Source: Chloroflexota bacterium (GTDB lineage: Bacteria > Chloroflexota > Anaerolineae > Anaerolineales > Villigracilaceae). Taken from it: 64,000 nucleotides of DNA. Location of the stretch: contig JAEWVF010000005.1 of assembly GCA_023459215.1 (NCBI GenBank), forward strand, positions 51,046 to 115,045, given 5' to 3'. Each line of letters begins with the position of its first letter. Position 1 is the first letter of the stretch. The notes beneath the pieces were generated by a model. It was not told the origin of the DNA. It saw only the letters and a list, made by a program, of their open reading frames with translations, and ran no database searches. A program made the position numbers and the translations under genes. Below, one piece after another: positions 26,509 to 34,519 of the stretch.

Positions 26509-26871
26509 ATGCAGCCCGAATTCTGGGAATTCCTTGAGCAGTTAATCGCGAGCAGCGAAATTGTCATCGACCGTCCGGCCGGGTCGCGCCATCCGCGCTT
26601 TGCAGAAATCGTTTATCCGTTCGATTACGGCTACCTGGCCGGAACCAGCTCCGCAGACGGCGATGGCATGGATGTCTGGCGCGGCTCGCTCGCAGAAAAA
26701 ACACTCGGAGCGATCCTGGTAACGGTCGATTTGCGCAAACGCGATAGCGAGATCAAACTCCTGCTTGGCTGCACGCCACGGGAAATCGCCGCCATTCTTG
26801 ATTTTCACAACCAAGGCGAAATGCGGGCAGAACTAGTGCTGCGTTCCGCGACAACGAAGGAGAAAACATGA
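26509..26871 (+). CDS. Compact inorganic-pyrophosphatase-like protein
   Basis: A 120-residue protein with a soluble pyrophosphatase-like core: FDYGYLAG and DGDGMDVWRG align with the YGYI and DGDPLDV motifs of family I enzymes. It is about 50 residues shorter than usual, and the second acidic active-site cluster (DxKD) is not evident, so it may be a reduced or altered enzyme. It lies 7 bases after cofE and overlaps the next gene by 4 bases. F420 synthesis releases pyrophosphate at the CofC/CofD steps, so a helper role is possible but unproven. Confidence 0.65.
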   Translation: MQPEFWEFLEQLIASSEIVIDRPAGSRHPRFAEIVYPFDYGYLAGTSSADGDGMDVWRGSLAEKTLGAILVTVDLRKRDSEIKLLLGCTPREIAAILDFHNQGEMRAELVLRSATTKEKT

Positions 26872-27263
26872 AAAGTATCCCCGAAAAATACCATGACCTG
26901 CTCAAGGACGAGACCAAAGCCTTTCTCTTCTTGGCAACCAGCATGAAAGATGGTTCGCCGCAGGTAACGCCGATCTGGTTCAACCACGACGAGGAACATA
27001 TCCTGATCAATTCAGCCAAAGGACGAATCAAGGATCGCAACATGCGCGCCCGACCGCAGGTGGCCTTTGTCATCCAGGACCCGGCTGACCCGTATCGTTA
27101 CCTGCAAGTGCGCGGACGGGTGGTTGAAATCGTGGAAGAAGGCGCGCTGGAACACATCATCTCTCTGGCGCAAAAATACACCGGCAAACCGTGGCGCGGA
27201 AATGGCCCCGATGAAGTGCGCGTGATTTACAAAATTGCCGTTGATAAAACGGATGCGCACTAA
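26868..27263 (+). CDS. PPOX-class F420-dependent oxidoreductase
   Basis: A 131-residue split-barrel protein of the pyridoxamine-phosphate-oxidase-like superfamily. FLFLATSMKDGSPQVTPIWF and RARPQVAFVIQDP followed by YLQVRGRVVEI are characteristic of F420-binding members of the family. Its ATG overlaps the previous stop (ATGA). Location among F420 genes supports F420 rather than FMN as cofactor. The substrate is unknown. Confidence 0.88.
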   Translation: MKSIPEKYHDLLKDETKAFLFLATSMKDGSPQVTPIWFNHDEEHILINSAKGRIKDRNMRARPQVAFVIQDPADPYRYLQVRGRVVEIVEEGALEHIISLAQKYTGKPWRGNGPDEVRVIYKIAVDKTDAH

Positions 27264-27272
27264 AGGCTGGCT

Positions 27273-27878
27273 TTGAATCCGCGGCCCGAAGATTTCGATG
27301 ACTTCCTGCGCTCGCGCCGTTCGGTGCGCAAGTTCAGCAACCAGCCGGTGGCGGATGAAACCGTGCGTGAGATTCTCGAAACAGCGGCTTATGCCCCATC
27401 CGCCCACGGGATGCAGCCCTGGCGCTTTGCGCTGGTCGAAGGCCGGGGCAGCCGGTCGGCGCTCGCAACGGCACTAACTGCACAGTTGCGGGCCGATATG
27501 CAGGCAGAAAACGCCTCCGAAGCGGAAATCCAGCAGCGGGAGGAACGATCCCGGCAGAGAATCGCAGCCGCGCCGAAAATTATCCTGCTGTGTAGAGACT
27601 CAAAGGCGATCAGAATTCCCCATCCCGTTGAAGATTGGATGGGGATGCAGTCGGTCGCCATGGCCGGACTGCAACTGATGCTGGCCGCCCATGCCCACAG
27701 ATTGGGTTCGGTCTGGGTCTGCTGGCCGCTGTATGCGCAGGAGGCAACCCGGCGCGCGTTGAACCTGCCTGCCAGTTGGCAACCGGAAGGGATGGTATTG
27801 CTGGGCTATGGCGCAGGAGTGCCAAAAGATAAATCTCTCCATACGGTGGAAGCCGTAACTCTTTCCTTGCGGGATTGA
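27273..27878 (+). CDS. Nitroreductase-family protein, FbiB C-terminal-like
   Basis: A 201-residue flavoprotein of the nitroreductase fold. RRSVRKFSNQPV binds FMN phosphate, APSAHGMQPWRFAL is the second flavin loop, and LGSVWVCWPL with LGYGAG close the fold. The C-terminal domain of mycobacterial FbiB has this fold and reduces dehydro-F420-0. Being three genes from cofE suggests the same job here (inference). It begins with TTG; no in-frame ATG sits close enough to keep the RRSVRKF motif. A general nitroreductase is the alternative. Confidence 0.8.
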   Translation: MNPRPEDFDDFLRSRRSVRKFSNQPVADETVREILETAAYAPSAHGMQPWRFALVEGRGSRSALATALTAQLRADMQAENASEAEIQQREERSRQRIAAAPKIILLCRDSKAIRIPHPVEDWMGMQSVAMAGLQLMLAAHAHRLGSVWVCWPLYAQEATRRALNLPASWQPEGMVLLGYGAGVPKDKSLHTVEAVTLSLRD

Positions 27879-27880
27879 CC

Positions 27881-28405
27881 ATGATTCTCATCATCAACGG
27901 CTCCCTGGGCGTTGGCAAAACCAGCGTGGCCGAAGAACTGCACTGGAAATTCGATAAATCGATCCACCTGGATGGCGACAGCATCGGCAATGTCAATCCA
28001 TTTGAGATTTATGACCCGGCGCGCATCGATCACCTGTACCGCACCCTTGAACTGCTCACCCGCTTTCACCAGGGATTCGGGTATCACAACTTTGTTATCA
28101 ACTACGTTTTCGAGTCGGCTGATTCGCTGCAAGCCTTGCTCGACCTGCTCCGCCCACTCGATCCGGTCATTCACACCTACTGGCTGACTTGCACGGAAAG
28201 CGAACAGGCCCGCCGCATCCGCGCGCGGGGCCGCAGTGAAACCGATTGGGAACTGCAACGCTTCGTGGCATTGCAGCACATCCAGGCCGGCGCAGCCCGG
28301 CAGGGATTTATCGGCATCGAAGTCGATACCAGTGACCTGGCCACAGCCCAAGTGGCCGAAAAAATCTGGCAGGATGTTTTCGCAAAAGGAAACTCAAATG
28401 GCTAA
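27881..28405 (+). CDS. P-loop kinase-like protein
   Basis: A 174-residue P-loop protein with GSLGVGKT at residues 7-14, followed by an IHLDGDSIGNVNP strand resembling the acceptor-binding region of small-molecule kinases such as shikimate or chloramphenicol kinases. RRIRARGRSE fits a lid with arginines. The substrate is unknown. The ATG at 27881 comes two bases after the previous stop, and the GNAT gene overlaps its end by 8 bases, so the three are co-transcribed. Confidence 0.75.
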   Translation: MILIINGSLGVGKTSVAEELHWKFDKSIHLDGDSIGNVNPFEIYDPARIDHLYRTLELLTRFHQGFGYHNFVINYVFESADSLQALLDLLRPLDPVIHTYWLTCTESEQARRIRARGRSETDWELQRFVALQHIQAGAARQGFIGIEVDTSDLATAQVAEKIWQDVFAKGNSNG

Positions 28406-29333
28406 TCTCTCAGATCGAACTTATACGAGCCAGCAAGACCTGAATTTGATGCTCAAACTCATCGCAACAGTCCGCCCGGCAGAGCGGATTGGCGATTATC
28501 CCGGCCCAGCCGATTTGCGCGAACTGCTTGCACTGGCCGAGGTGCGTCAGAATACGCGCCTTTGGTTCGATGCGGCTGGCTCTCTGAAGCTGTTTGCACT
28601 GGTTGACCATTACTGCAACCTTCTTTTCGAACTCGATCCGGCCTTGGCGACCCCCAATCTCGAACAGGAAATCATCGACTGGGGCGTTGCCTGCATCCGG
28701 CGCATGTCCGCGGCTGACGATGAAGTGCAGAGTCTGGACGCCAGTTGCCGCGCTGAGGATTCCTGGCGGCTGGCCTTCCTGGAGCGGCACGGTTTTCTCA
28801 AGCAAGAGAGTTGCTCGGTCGGGATGCAGCGCAGCCTGGCGGAACCCATTCCTGCACCGCAGCTACCGCCCGGATTCAGCATCCGCCCGGTACGCGGCGA
28901 GGAGGAAGTGCAAGCCCTGGTCGAACTGCACCGCGCGGCTTTCGACAGCACATCCATGACGGACGAGGAACGCCTGGCAATGATGCGCGGCCCGGACTAT
29001 GAGCGCGAACTCGACCTGGTCGTAGTCGCGCCGGATGGCCGCCTGGCGGCCTATTGCGTTTGCACAATCAGCGCGGAAGAGAACCAGCGCAGCGGGCGTA
29101 AGGACGGCTATACCGACCCGGTTGCCACCCATCCCGATTTCCAGAAACTTGGGCTGGGCAAAGCCCTGCTGTGCGCGGGAATGAGCCTGCTCAAAGCGCG
29201 CGGCGCTGAAACGGCTGTGCTGGGCACCAGCAGTGAAAACATCGCCATGCAAAAAACCGCCCTTGCGGTCGGTTTTCAAGTGACGAGCACAAAAATCTGG
29301 TTTTCCAAACCTGTCCCCCGCGCGGAAAATTAA
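28398..29333 (+). CDS. GNAT acetyltransferase with degenerate N-terminal half
   Basis: A 311-residue protein. Residues about 165-305 form a GNAT domain with the acetyl-CoA motif QKLGLGKAL and SSENIAMQKTALAVGF. The N-terminal half also looks GNAT-like but lacks a good CoA loop, as in tandem-GNAT proteins. An AAAGGA stretch precedes the ATG by several bases. The longer upstream frame is the overlap with the kinase gene. It converges with moeA, overlapping by 4 bases. Confidence 0.8.
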   Translation: MANLSDRTYTSQQDLNLMLKLIATVRPAERIGDYPGPADLRELLALAEVRQNTRLWFDAAGSLKLFALVDHYCNLLFELDPALATPNLEQEIIDWGVACIRRMSAADDEVQSLDASCRAEDSWRLAFLERHGFLKQESCSVGMQRSLAEPIPAPQLPPGFSIRPVRGEEEVQALVELHRAAFDSTSMTDEERLAMMRGPDYERELDLVVVAPDGRLAAYCVCTISAEENQRSGRKDGYTDPVATHPDFQKLGLGKALLCAGMSLLKARGAETAVLGTSSENIAMQKTALAVGFQVTSTKIWFSKPVPRAEN

Positions 29334-30556
29334 ATCAACAGCACCTCGACCTCCGTCCCGGCAATCAGGCCGGTAGCGGCAGGCGGAATCTTCAAGAGGC
29401 CATCTCCAGCCGCCAGGCTGAAGATCAGGTTCGACTTGCCGAAAACCGGCTCAGCGGCGTAGCCGGTTCCCTCCGGGCGCAAACGCACCGGCCACCAATC
29501 TTCGCGCCCGGCCACCGAAGGCAGGTTAACCGTCAGGGTTGCGCGCAGGCTGGCGCGCGGGCGCGGTAACTGGCCCAACAACTTCTCGAGCAAGGGCACA
29601 ACCATCATATAACCATTGACCAGCGCGCTGACCGGGTTGCCGGGCAGGCCAATGACCGCCTTGCCATCGCAAATACCCAGAATGGTCGGTTTGCCGGGGC
29701 GGGTATTGACGCCATGCACCAGCACGCCCGGCTTGCCCAGGGTATTGATGACATCGGCGGTCATGTCGCGGGTCGAAGCCGATGAACCAGCCGTGATCAA
29801 AAGCACATCGCACTCGGCCAGGGCGCGCGCGGCTGCCGTTTGCAGGGCAGTGAAATCATCATGGATGATGCCGTACTGGAGCGGCTCCCCGCCTGATTGC
29901 GCTACCAGCGTCCCAAGCGTGTGCGCGTTGATATCGCGGACCTGGCCGGGCCGGGGCGTGCTTCCAGCCGGGATGACTTCATCGCCGCTGGAGATGATTC
30001 CCACGCGCACCTTATTGACTACGCGAATATTCGTGATTCCCAGGGCCATCAACCCGCCGATCTCCGCCGGGCGCAGGCAGGTGCCACGCGGGATGACCAG
30101 TTGGCCCTCGGCGACATCCTCGCCGACCCGAATCAGGTTCTCGCCATCGGCAACCGCTTTCAGGATTTCCACTTCCGCGCCCAGGGTTTGGGTGTACTCC
30201 AACATCAGGGCGGCATCCGCCCCGGCTGGCAGCATTCCGCCGGTATGGATGATGGCGCATTGGCCGGGGCCAATCTCGAAGGTGGGCGTGTCACCCATCG
30301 GCACTTCGCCGATCAGCTTCAGGTAGCCCGGCAGCGATTCGGAAGCTCCGTAGGTATCACGCGAACGCACGGCAAAGCCATCGACCGTCGTGCGCGGAAA
30401 AGCCGGGAGCGGATGCGGAGCGAAAACATCCTCGGCGGTGACGCGGCCAAGGGCAGATTCGGTTTCGATAACGGTGGACAGGCCGAGGGGAGTCAGCCCC
30501 GAGAGCAGTTTCTCGCGGGCAGAATCGGGCGGGAGCAGGGTCAAAAATTCAGGCAT
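29330..30556 (-). CDS. moeA: Molybdopterin molybdenumtransferase, MoeA-like
   Basis: A 408-residue protein with the MoeA domain order. LPAFPRTTVDGFAVRS starts domain I, and the TGGMLPAGADA segment lies in domain II. The MoaB-like catalytic domain holds ISSGDEV, PGQVRDINAHTL, LITAGSSASTRD and VIGLPGNPVSALV. A beta-barrel C-terminal domain follows. It inserts molybdenum into adenylylated molybdopterin. The loop usually reading GGxSxGxxD is AGSSASTRD here, a small deviation. No other molybdenum-cofactor or molybdoenzyme genes occur nearby. Confidence 0.9.
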   Translation of the reverse strand: MPEFLTLLPPDSAREKLLSGLTPLGLSTVIETESALGRVTAEDVFAPHPLPAFPRTTVDGFAVRSRDTYGASESLPGYLKLIGEVPMGDTPTFEIGPGQCAIIHTGGMLPAGADAALMLEYTQTLGAEVEILKAVADGENLIRVGEDVAEGQLVIPRGTCLRPAEIGGLMALGITNIRVVNKVRVGIISSGDEVIPAGSTPRPGQVRDINAHTLGTLVAQSGGEPLQYGIIHDDFTALQTAAARALAECDVLLITAGSSASTRDMTADVINTLGKPGVLVHGVNTRPGKPTILGICDGKAVIGLPGNPVSALVNGYMMVVPLLEKLLGQLPRPRASLRATLTVNLPSVAGREDWWPVRLRPEGTGYAAEPVFGKSNLIFSLAAGDGLLKIPPAATGLIAGTEVEVLLI

Positions 30557-30592
30557 GGGAAAGGCTCGTTGGTTTAAAAAGAATCGCTCCAG

Positions 30593-31462
30593 CTAACGCA
30601 GCCAGAGGCTCAGGGTCAGCAAATAAGCAGTCAGGCCAGGGATGGCAACCGCCAGTGAAGACAACAGCGGCCAAACAGGCTTTTCGCCATCGGCCAGGCG
30701 ACGGAACTGGTAAACCTGGAAGGCCGCCAAGGGGATGGTCAGCAGGCCGGGCCAGGCCAGGTTGAAGGGTACGCCGAAGAAAGGCATGGCCGCCAGCAGC
30801 AGATAGGCCGCCGCCAGGAAGCCGTTATGGGTCGGGATGGCTGCCTGCCAGCCCAAGCGCACCAGCAGACTCTGGCGGGCATATTTCTGATCGTGCGAAA
30901 AGGCGGAAAAATTGAGCGCCAGGAATGCGGCCAGGGCAAGAAAAGCCAGCGGAAAAATGTAAGCGGCCAGCAGCCGATGAAGTTCGCCATACTGCAAGGT
31001 AAACGCCAGCGCTGGGGCCAGGATGGCCACCAGAAAGGCCAGCGCAAACTCGCCCGCGCCGCGATTCGCCAGTCGAACAGGCGGCACGGCATACAGAACT
31101 GCGGTCAGGCCGGCAAGCGCCAGGAAAACGAGGGCCAATGGCTGCGCCAGTTGCAAGGCAACCAGTGGAACGGTCAATGCGCCAACCAGGGTCAGCAATG
31201 CCGCGGCCAAAACCAGCAGCTTGCGGCGGTATTCATCGCGCTGGCGCGGAGTTTGCTCAGGTAGGAAGGGTTCAGCCGGGTTGCGATAGGCGGCATCCAA
31301 CAGGTTGGCGGCAGTCAGCAGGAAAGAAAGCCAGAGAAAACCGAGCAGGAAGGCCAGCAGGTCGAAATCCGCGCCCAGGTAACGCGCCAGGGATGCGCCG
31401 AGCAAATAAGCCAGGGCCAACAGAAGGGTGTGAACAGGACGGAGGAGGGAAAGCATGGGCAA
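30593..31462 (-). CDS. UbiA-like prenyltransferase family membrane protein
   Basis: A 289-residue protein with about eight to nine membrane helices. NLLDAAYRN sits where the first Asp-rich prenyl-diphosphate motif (NDxxDxxxD) would be, and YAVPPVRLANRGAGEFALAFLVA resembles the YSxPPxRLKxRGxGE segment of UbiA/MenA enzymes. Later, LNFSAFSHDQKYA is a second Asp-bearing loop. The metal motifs are weaker than in true quinone prenyltransferases, so activity is uncertain. It may make a membrane quinone or a lipid. It is next to moeA in the same direction, 36 bases upstream. Confidence 0.65.
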   Translation of the reverse strand: MPMLSLLRPVHTLLLALAYLLGASLARYLGADFDLLAFLLGFLWLSFLLTAANLLDAAYRNPAEPFLPEQTPRQRDEYRRKLLVLAAALLTLVGALTVPLVALQLAQPLALVFLALAGLTAVLYAVPPVRLANRGAGEFALAFLVAILAPALAFTLQYGELHRLLAAYIFPLAFLALAAFLALNFSAFSHDQKYARQSLLVRLGWQAAIPTHNGFLAAAYLLLAAMPFFGVPFNLAWPGLLTIPLAAFQVYQFRRLADGEKPVWPLLSSLAVAIPGLTAYLLTLSLWLR

Positions 31463-31517
31463 GCGTAGATTGCAGAGGCAGGCGAGCGGAGTATCAAAAG
31501 AGGTTGATATTCACCGT

Positions 31518-31997
31518 TTACGCCTGGACAACGAAACGTTTGAGATCGCGCAGGTGCATGGTGTTGTGCAGGTGAACCATTTTGAGCATTTCGCCCAGTG
31601 AAGTAACTCCCAGGGCCGGATGGCGGCCGCGCTTTTGCAGGTCAGCTTCGTCAAGACCGGCGGCAAAGGCCACCATTTCAGCGCGGACAGCGCGATAGCG
31701 CTCAAGAAGTTCGGCGGGGGCAGCTTCGGCCAGCTTGGCCTGCTGGCTGGCGTTGTAGCGGTCAATATCAAAATCATCGCTGGCGCCAGGACCGCCCGAG
31801 CGGATCGAGGCAAAAATCTTGAGGAAACCGTGCTCGGCGCTGACAAAGTGGGCCAGAATACTGCGAGCCGTCCATTGATCACCTTCAGCATAGATAACTT
31901 GCTGCCATTGCCCCGCTGTCAGCGCGGCAAAGAAGGCGGCCATCTTTTCGCCTTCATTCTTCAGTTTTTCAGCCAGGGATGCGGGGGTATCGGGCAT
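31518..31997 (-). CDS. DinB-family metal-binding protein
   Basis: A 159-residue four-helix-bundle protein. SILAHFVSAEHGFL holds the first metal histidine, and MVHLHNTMHLRDLKRF holds the C-terminal pair. This is the DinB/DUF664 pattern, found in thiol-dependent transferases and maleylpyruvate-isomerase-like enzymes. The reaction is unknown. An AGGAGACC site precedes the ATG. Confidence 0.8.
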   Translation of the reverse strand: MPDTPASLAEKLKNEGEKMAAFFAALTAGQWQQVIYAEGDQWTARSILAHFVSAEHGFLKIFASIRSGGPGASDDFDIDRYNASQQAKLAEAAPAELLERYRAVRAEMVAFAAGLDEADLQKRGRHPALGVTSLGEMLKMVHLHNTMHLRDLKRFVVQA

Positions 31998-32019
31998 AAG
32001 GGTCTCCTAACAATAAAAT

Positions 32020-32754
32020 TTAGAGCAGCGAATAGCCGCCATCAACAGCAATCGTCTGGCCGGTAATATACTCGTTTTTGATTAAAAATTCGAGGGCATC
32101 GGCTACTTCATCCGCTTCAGCCGCACGCCGGGCCGGCAAGCGGTTGACCAGACGATCCCAGTCAGCGGCAGGCATCTCCTCGGCGCGGAGGACCAATCCC
32201 GGCGCGATGGCATTGACGCGGATATCCGGGGCCAGGGCGCGGGCCAGGATTTTGGTGAGCGACTCCAGTCCGGCCTTGCTGACCGTGTAGGCGGGGAAGC
32301 CCGTCCAGGCCTTGGCCGCGCCAATATCGCTGATGTTGACAATCAGTCCGCCGGAGGTCATGCGCCGGGCGGCCTGCTGGGCGCAAAGAAACGGGGCGCG
32401 CAGGTTGAGCGCAATCGCCGCGTCGAAGTCGGCGGCAGACAGGCTGCGCACATCCGCGCGCGGCATCAGGGCGGCTGAGTTAACCAGGATTTTGAAATCA
32501 AACTGACCGGCAAGTAAAGCATCAATCCGCCCAAAAAGGCGCTCGATCTCTTCCGGGCGGGTCAGGTCGGCCTGGAGCGGAAAGACCGGAACGCCCAACG
32601 CACCAATTTCGGCAGCCGTGGCCTCGGCTTTTGGCAGCGAGTCATGGTAATGCAAGCCAATCGCGTATCCCAGGCGGGCCAGGCGCAGGGTAAAAGCCCT
32701 GCCCAGGCGATGAGCAGCCCCCGTTACCAGCACAAAAGCGCGCCGTTCGGCCAT
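32020..32754 (-). CDS. Short-chain dehydrogenase, pteridine-reductase-like
   Basis: A 244-residue SDR with VTGAAHRLGRAF at the nucleotide site, NSAALMPRAD in place of NNAG, a catalytic Ser in VNISDIG, and YTVSKAGLES with Tyr and Lys. The N-terminal AHRLGRA and GLHYHDS segments resemble PTR1/FolM pteridine reductases, so dihydropterin or dihydrofolate reduction is possible. It shares the minus strand with the aldo/keto reductase, whose stop lies 6 bases upstream of its start, indicating co-transcription. Confidence 0.85.
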   Translation of the reverse strand: MAERRAFVLVTGAAHRLGRAFTLRLARLGYAIGLHYHDSLPKAEATAAEIGALGVPVFPLQADLTRPEEIERLFGRIDALLAGQFDFKILVNSAALMPRADVRSLSAADFDAAIALNLRAPFLCAQQAARRMTSGGLIVNISDIGAAKAWTGFPAYTVSKAGLESLTKILARALAPDIRVNAIAPGLVLRAEEMPAADWDRLVNRLPARRAAEADEVADALEFLIKNEYITGQTIAVDGGYSLL

Positions 32755-32760
32755 GCGGGA

Positions 32761-33699
32761 TTATCCTTTTAGCAGGGCGTTAACCTGCTCGAGTTCAGCC
32801 GCGTCCAGCTTCCACTCAGCCGAGCGGACATTGGCCTGGATTTGCTCCAGGCGGGTCGCCCCGGAGATAACCGAACAAACCGCAGGTTGGGCCAGCAGCC
32901 AGGCTTGGGCCAACTCGCCCAGGTTACGCCCTCGCCCGGAGGCCCAGGCTTCCAGCTTTTCGATCCGCTCGTAGTTGGCATCGGTCATATAACCTTTGAC
33001 ATAATCGCTGCTCTCGCCGCGCGAGCCGGACGGAGCCGGCTGGCCGCGCCGGTATTTGCCAGTCAGGAATCCGCCGGCCAGCGGGAAGTAAGGCACAAAA
33101 CCAACTCCGTGCGAAGCGCAGTACGGCAGAACTTCGCGTTCAACATCGCGCTCCAACATGTGGTAATGCGATTGCATCGCGGCAAAAGCCGTCCAACCGC
33201 GCACTTCGGCCAGCAAATTGGATTTAGCCAACTGCCAGGCAGCAAAATCAGAACCACCGATGTAGCGCACTTTACCCATGAGCACCAAATCATCCAGGCC
33301 GCGCAGGGTCTCTTCGATGGGCGTCGACGGGTCCCAGCGATGCAGGTAATACAGGTCGATGTGGTCGCTCTGCAAGCGCCGCAGACTGGCCTCGACCGCG
33401 TTCAACATGTGATAACGCGAGCCGCCGCGATCGTTGGGGCCATCGCCGGTTGCCCAGAAAAACTTGGTGGCCAGGACAAACTTGTCCCAGCGGCCCTTAA
33501 GAGCGTTGCCCAAAGTGATTTCGGATTGACCGCCCGTGTACACATCCGCCGAATCGAGAAAGTTGATCCCCAGGTCAAGGGCGGCGTCAATCATACTGTT
33601 GACCGCCTCCTGGGGAACGTGGGCCGCGCCGAAGCGATTGGTACCCAAACCAATCGCTGAAACTTTCAAGCCAGATTTGCCAAGGTTGCGATATTCCAT
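32761..33699 (-). CDS. Aldo/keto reductase
   Basis: A 312-residue TIM-barrel NADPH-dependent oxidoreductase. It starts MEYRNLGKSGLKVSAIGLGT. Catalytic residues fit the family: Asp in FLDSADVYTGGQSE, Tyr in the same segment, Lys in LATKFFW, and His in LYYLHRWDP. It resembles the Kv-beta-like/YghZ group. The ATG at 33699 has GGAGG a few bases upstream, preferred to the longer frame at 33738. It is divergent from upp, and their promoters share about 90 bases. Confidence 0.9.
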   Translation of the reverse strand: MEYRNLGKSGLKVSAIGLGTNRFGAAHVPQEAVNSMIDAALDLGINFLDSADVYTGGQSEITLGNALKGRWDKFVLATKFFWATGDGPNDRGGSRYHMLNAVEASLRRLQSDHIDLYYLHRWDPSTPIEETLRGLDDLVLMGKVRYIGGSDFAAWQLAKSNLLAEVRGWTAFAAMQSHYHMLERDVEREVLPYCASHGVGFVPYFPLAGGFLTGKYRRGQPAPSGSRGESSDYVKGYMTDANYERIEKLEAWASGRGRNLGELAQAWLLAQPAVCSVISGATRLEQIQANVRSAEWKLDAAELEQVNALLKG

Positions 33700-33759
33700 C
33701 TCAAGCCTCCAGTTTTTTCCAAGTGTACTCGAAAGCATTCTGGAAAAACAAGAAAAGGC

Positions 33760-33765
33760 TATAAT
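33760..33765 (+). promoter_or_regulatory. upp -10 element
   Basis: TATAAT at 33760-33765 lies 28 bases before the upp ATG; GAGGAG provides a ribosome site in between. Confidence 0.5.
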
Positions 33766-33793
33766 TGGCCCAAATCACCCCGAGGAGCGCGCC

Positions 33794-34420
33794 ATGCCCA
33801 ACGTTTTTGAATCAAAACATCCCCTAGTCAAGCATAAACTCAGCCGACTGCGCGATAAAGATACCGAGCCAAAAAAATTCCGTGAGTTGGTGCAGGAAAT
33901 CGCCGCACTGATGGTTTACGAGGCCACCGCCGACCTGGCGGTAACGCCGCGCGAAGTCGAAACCCCGCTGGCAAAAATGACCAGCTACGAGTTGCAGGAA
34001 AAGGTCGGGCTGGTGCCGATCCTGCGGGCCGGGTTGGGGATGGTCGAGGGCATCTGGGAGTTGATGCCGCAGGCCGAAGTCTGGCATATCGGTCTGTATC
34101 GCGACGAACAGACCCTGCGCCCGGTCGAGTATTACAACAAGCTCCCTACGGAACCTACCGTTTCAGTTTGCCTGATCCTGGATCCGATGCTGGCCACCGG
34201 CGGGTCAGCCACGGCGACGGTCGAAGTGCTCAAGCGCTGGGGCGTGAAGAAAATCAAATTTGTGGGCCTGATCGGTGCCCCCGAGGGCATCGCCCGGATG
34301 CAGGCGGAGCATCCCGACGTGCCGATCTACCTGGCCGCCATCGATGACCACCTGAATGAAAAAGGCTATATTGTCCCAGGCCTGGGCGACGCCGGGGATC
34401 GTCAGTTTGGAACCGGATAA
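33794..34420 (+). CDS. upp: Uracil phosphoribosyltransferase
   Basis: A 208-residue enzyme that converts uracil and PRPP to UMP for pyrimidine salvage. The PRPP-binding motif is CLILDPMLATGGSA, the GLVPILRAGLGM segment begins the core, and the uracil-binding end is YIVPGLGDAGDRQFGT. The ATG at 33794 fits the family start and has a GAGGAG site. The longer open frame reaches into the divergent gene and is not used. Confidence 0.96.
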   Translation: MPNVFESKHPLVKHKLSRLRDKDTEPKKFRELVQEIAALMVYEATADLAVTPREVETPLAKMTSYELQEKVGLVPILRAGLGMVEGIWELMPQAEVWHIGLYRDEQTLRPVEYYNKLPTEPTVSVCLILDPMLATGGSATATVEVLKRWGVKKIKFVGLIGAPEGIARMQAEHPDVPIYLAAIDDHLNEKGYIVPGLGDAGDRQFGTG

Positions 34421-34505
34421 AATCTGCAGGCGAAAATAGGTAAAAATAACCAAACTGCAATGTGGGCCAGCAGCATTGGCGGTGATATAAGTTATTATTC
34501 ATGTA

Positions 34506-34519
34506 TATAATGTAACTTA
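34506..34519 (+). promoter_or_regulatory. -10 box just before the GGDEF gene (leaderless type)
   Basis: TATAAT at 34506-34511 is followed by 8 bases and the ATG at 34520. No Shine-Dalgarno sequence is present and no good -35 is visible. Confidence 0.5.
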
